Source: Planctomycetota bacterium (GTDB lineage Bacteria; Planctomycetota; UBA8742; UBA2392). Taken from it: a stretch of DNA of 7,606 bases. The notes under the pieces are model-generated. The model worked only from the letters and a program-made list of their open reading frames with translations, was not told the DNA's origin and did no database searches. The stretch is taken from positions 1 to 7,606 of the forward strand of contig JADKGX010000006.1 of NCBI GenBank assembly GCA_016722065.1, read 5' to 3'. Both the position numbers and the translations under genes were made by a program. Shown piece by piece: positions 5,625 to 7,606 of the stretch. Position 1 is the stretch's first letter, and each line of letters opens with the position of its first letter.

Positions 5625-6114
5625 GTTTTGCCCGCCGCAGCGACATGCAACCAGCTCAGACTCGCAAACCTCGGCCTCGCATAGACCGACCAGGGCAGGC
5701 CATCTCAAAACCCGCCCACAAGCAGGCACCCAACAGTAAGATGAACGCAGCAGAAACAGTCTAAAAACCCGGAACAGAGCCACACACGCCACTACTTCAA
5801 CGACCTGCTAGCCTTCTACGTGACAACGCGGCAGTTCCAACTTTAGCCAAGTGATGTCTTCCTCGTCTAAGTTCGGACAGTCATTTACTTGTAGATGGCG
5901 CAGGCCGAAGCACTTGGTCAGCAAGGCCAGACCCTTGCGGGTCACCTGAGGCTCTTTGATAGAATCAACACTTCGAGTTTCGCCATATCAGCGATGTAAC
6001 GCAGACCTTCATCAGACACCATACACTCCGCCAAACCAAGTGACTTGAGAGCTGGCGCATTGGAAAGGCCTTCGCGCCGCATCGTCCACACTGGCGGTCT
6101 GGCTTAGGTTCAAC

Positions 6115-6990
6115 TCAACGGAGAGTACGACAAGTCGCAAGTACAGTGGCTGTGCGAGCGGTAAGATTAGTGCAGCCATCAAACGCTGCTCGCTCCAGGG
6201 CACGAGCTGCCAACGCAGACACCGACTTGTCCGTTAGCGCGCTACATCCGCTTACAAATATAGCCCTCAATGTGCCTACGCGTGCGATTTCGACTACACC
6301 GGAGTCGGTAATGTCTCTGCAGAATGCCAAGCTCAGGTCTTGCAACTTCGGCAATAGCGCAATCTGACCCAACACCGCATCGTCAACAGCTCGACATCCA
6401 CTCGCATCCAATAGCACGAGCTCACCGCAAGCCAGCAGGTTCTTGGCGGACTGCTTTGTCAGTCCTTGCCGATTGTTCACATAGAGTTCCGTCAATAACG
6501 ACAACCCGCCGATATACGCAATACCCACCTCAGTAATTTTGTCGTCGTCACCGCGCCCAACAGAAATATCTAAGCGACGCAGCGCCTTGCACCTCTGAGA
6601 AAGATGCCGGAGACTGTCGTCCGTGATATCGGCTAACCTGCTAAGCCCAAGCTCGCTCAATACCTCTGATGAACACACTTTCAGGACAGTGTCATCCACG
6701 GAGGAGCAGTTGTTCAGACAAAGCCTGCGAAGGGTCTTGATCGAAGCCAAGCGCCTAAGAGAACTTGTTGATAGCTTCTCGCAAAAGCCAACGTCGAGAT
6801 CAGTCAGTGCCAATGCAGAGAGCTGTAAACAGCTCTCTTCCGACAATGTCTGCAGCGTGCAGAGTTTTAGGGCGCTCAAATGCTTAATGTGGCACACCGT
6901 GATGAGGTCTTCACTGGAAAACGACGACCACACTACTGCTAGCCTCGCGAGCGCAGGCATTGTAGCCAGGGCGTGTATAGCGCGCGCCAC
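6115..6990 (-). CDS. LRR3, main repeat segment
   Basis: This 291-residue frame holds about eleven LRRs in unbroken register. Examples are HLSALKLCTLQTLSEESC, LTDLDVGFCEKLSTSSL, TLRRLCLNNCSSVDDTVL, VLSELGLSRLADITDDSL, ALRRLDISVGRGDDDKIT, LLTELYVNNRQGLTKQSA, KLQDLSLAFCRDITDSGV and TLRAIFVSGCSALTDKSV. Cys at the end of the strand and (I/V/L)(T/D)D at the start of the helix are diagnostic of the cysteine-containing LRR type. The GTG at 6990 is internal, because the same frame upstream reads STGDDG. The stop at 6115 follows a one-base shift; the next repeat (VVLSVELNLSQTASVDD) is in another frame, then GLSNAPALKSLGLAECMVSD, then GLRHLQVNDCPNLDEEDI. Confidence 0.75.
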   Translation of the reverse strand: MARAIHALATMPALARLAVVWSSFSSEDLITVCHIKHLSALKLCTLQTLSEESCLQLSALALTDLDVGFCEKLSTSSLRRLASIKTLRRLCLNNCSSVDDTVLKVCSSEVLSELGLSRLADITDDSLRHLSQRCKALRRLDISVGRGDDDKITEVGIAYIGGLSLLTELYVNNRQGLTKQSAKNLLACGELVLLDASGCRAVDDAVLGQIALLPKLQDLSLAFCRDITDSGVVEIARVGTLRAIFVSGCSALTDKSVSALAARALERAAFDGCTNLTARTATVLATCRTLR

Positions 6991-7348
6991 GCCATCGTCG
7001 CCTGTTGAGGTGAACGCAACACTCCAACCCGATTAACCGTTGTTTCAAGTTGCCCGCGCCGCGGCTCGATAAACCCGGGCTGTTCGAGATGTCAAGCCAC
7101 TCAACACCGGACAGCCTGTTGAGAACATCTATGTCGTCATCACGCAATCCACTGCAAACCAAGTATCTCGTGTCATTCAGAACCTTGGACAACGAAGAAC
7201 GATCTATCGACACAGGCGCAACATCAGACGGAGGCTGAAACACCTGGAGCGAGATAGACTGGCAGTAAATGGTTGATGCTAGCGCATGCACAAGAACAAG
7301 CGCGAATAGCGATACTGCCGGACGTGATCGTGCAGGACTTATTGTCAT
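6911..7348 (-). CDS. LRR3, N-terminal segment with signal peptide
   Basis: After the signal peptide (residues 1 to about 30 from ATG 7348) comes a polar linker (LQVFQPPSDVAPVSIDRSS). The first repeats follow: LSKVLNDTRYLVCSGLRDDD and VLNRLSGVEWLDISNSPGLS. The coherent reading stops at NLKQRLIG (near 7030) and continues in another frame as WSVAFTSTGDDGVARAIHAL, so the tail of this ORF to 6911 (Arg-rich) is not real protein. A TTG at 7357 is in frame, but ATG 7348 fits the signal peptide better. Confidence 0.6.
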   Translation of the reverse strand: MTISPARSRPAVSLFALVLVHALASTIYCQSISLQVFQPPSDVAPVSIDRSSLSKVLNDTRYLVCSGLRDDDIDVLNRLSGVEWLDISNSPGLSSRGAGNLKQRLIGLECCVHLNRRRWRGARYTRPGYNACAREASSSVVVVFQ

Positions 7349-7605
7349 TGGGAACAAGACAGCGTATATCGCACGGAGAAAGTAAAAGTGGTACTTACGC
7401 TCACTCGCTTGGCGATTGTCCGATTAACTACCAAGACACCGAATTCAGGGATGAACACAATGTCGATTTTGGACTCGAGTGGGAAGTCAATCACGAACGC
7501 TGGCGTGAGTGTGCCACAGGAAGTCGTAGTCGAGCACCTGTACGTCGAAAAAGGGGCATGGTTTTGTACAGGGGTTGCGGCTAGATGTCTTCTGGACGAT
7601 GATGC
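7345..7605 (-). CDS. Alternative: 3' end of a gene coupled to LRR3
   Basis: The minus frame is open from the window edge to TGA 7347-7345. That stop overlaps the LRR3 start as ATGA, a common arrangement for coupled genes. It reads PAFVIDFPLESKIDIVFIPE, then FGVLVVNRTIAKRVSVSTTF and ends SVRYTLSCSQ, a beta-rich pattern. The part nearer the edge is Ser/Thr/Arg-rich and less convincing. It competes with the plus-strand frame over the same bases, and only one is likely to be real. If this one is, LRR3 would be preceded by a partner gene as LRR2 is by RHS2. Confidence 0.27.
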   Translation of the reverse strand, partial: ASSSRRHLAATPVQNHAPFSTYRCSTTTSCGTLTPAFVIDFPLESKIDIVFIPEFGVLVVNRTIAKRVSVSTTFTFSVRYTLSCSQ

Positions 7606-7606
7606 C
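7388..7606 (+). CDS. Possible divergent gene, cut by window edge
   Basis: The plus frame is open from 7328 to the edge. GTG 7388-7390 has GGAG nine bases upstream (7375-7378). The frame reads VLTLTRLAIVRLTTKTPNSG, then MSILDSSGKSITNAGVSVPQ, EVVVEHLYVEKGAWFCTGVA and ARCLLDDDA, a composition like a real soluble protein. By my hand count 50 of 76 codons start with a purine, against 44 of 76 for the opposing minus frame, a weak preference for this strand. ATGs at 7450 and 7459 are alternative starts. If real, it diverges from LRR3 with about 40 bases between the starts. No family is recognised. Confidence 0.4.
   Translation, partial: MVLTLTRLAIVRLTTKTPNSGMNTMSILDSSGKSITNAGVSVPQEVVVEHLYVEKGAWFCTGVAARCLLDDDA

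Larger units (their letters stand above)
5808..7348 (-). pseudogene. Exported leucine-rich-repeat protein gene, frameshifted (LRR3)
   Basis: Joined across frames, this is an LRR protein of about 510 residues. ATG 7348-7346 gives a typical signal peptide: MTISPARSRPAVS, then LFALVLVHALA, then a likely cleavage near STIYCQ. About 15 LRRs of 24-25 residues follow (see the segments). The coherent reading changes frame near 7015-7035 (a GGG run), 6130, 6075 and 5955, then ends in LPRCHVEG and TAG 5810-5808. I noticed no in-frame stop except at the frame changes. The protein should be exported and act outside the cytoplasm or at the surface; repeats of this type bind proteins. No Shine-Dalgarno is seen before the ATG. 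The minus frame upstream ends in TGA overlapping this ATG (ATGA), which would suggest coupling if that frame is real. Confidence 0.7.

Overview
The window is a minus-strand accessory region built from RHS (rearrangement hot spot) C-terminal modules and leucine-rich-repeat (LRR) genes. Almost every long plus-strand open frame is an antisense shadow. The organism is probably a GC-moderate bacterium. Planctomycetota is my best guess, from exported 24-25-residue LRR proteins ending in a Cys-containing tail plus many diverged RHS tips. That guess is from memory of such genomes, not a search.

Layout, read in the direction of transcription (right to left). (1) 7606-7349 is the right edge, where two opposite frames are both open: a plus-strand one with a plausible Shine-Dalgarno, and a minus-strand one whose TGA overlaps the next ATG. 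(2) 7348-5808 is LRR3, an exported LRR protein of about 510 residues. (3) 5624-3850 is RHS2, a short RHS gene that starts near a possible signal peptide and carries the RHS core motif and a variable C-terminal region. (4) 3737-2320 is LRR2. (5) 2141-2015 is the remnant of an IS3-family orfA. (6) 1934-308 is RHS1, a second RHS tip with a different C-terminal region. (7) 280-1 is an open frame turning LRR-like as it leaves the window (LRR1).

The order is therefore LRR3 / RHS2-CT2-LRR2 / IS remnant / RHS1-CT1-(LRR1): a repeated RHS tip followed by an LRR gene on one strand. The RHS cores are GC-rich and alike (1056-1500 and 4714-5150). The C-terminal regions after DPSGL are lower in GC and unrelated to each other, as in polymorphic toxin systems with exchangeable tips. 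The LRR genes sit where an immunity gene would normally be. A role as immunity, adaptor or surface-recognition proteins is inference.

The genes are broken by many single-base shifts, mostly in or beside homopolymers, while the protein pattern continues in the new frame. Either the consensus carries indel errors or these are recent pseudogenes. The annotation below stitches frames where the family pattern allows. I saw no tRNA, rRNA or CRISPR array, and no terminator I would defend.
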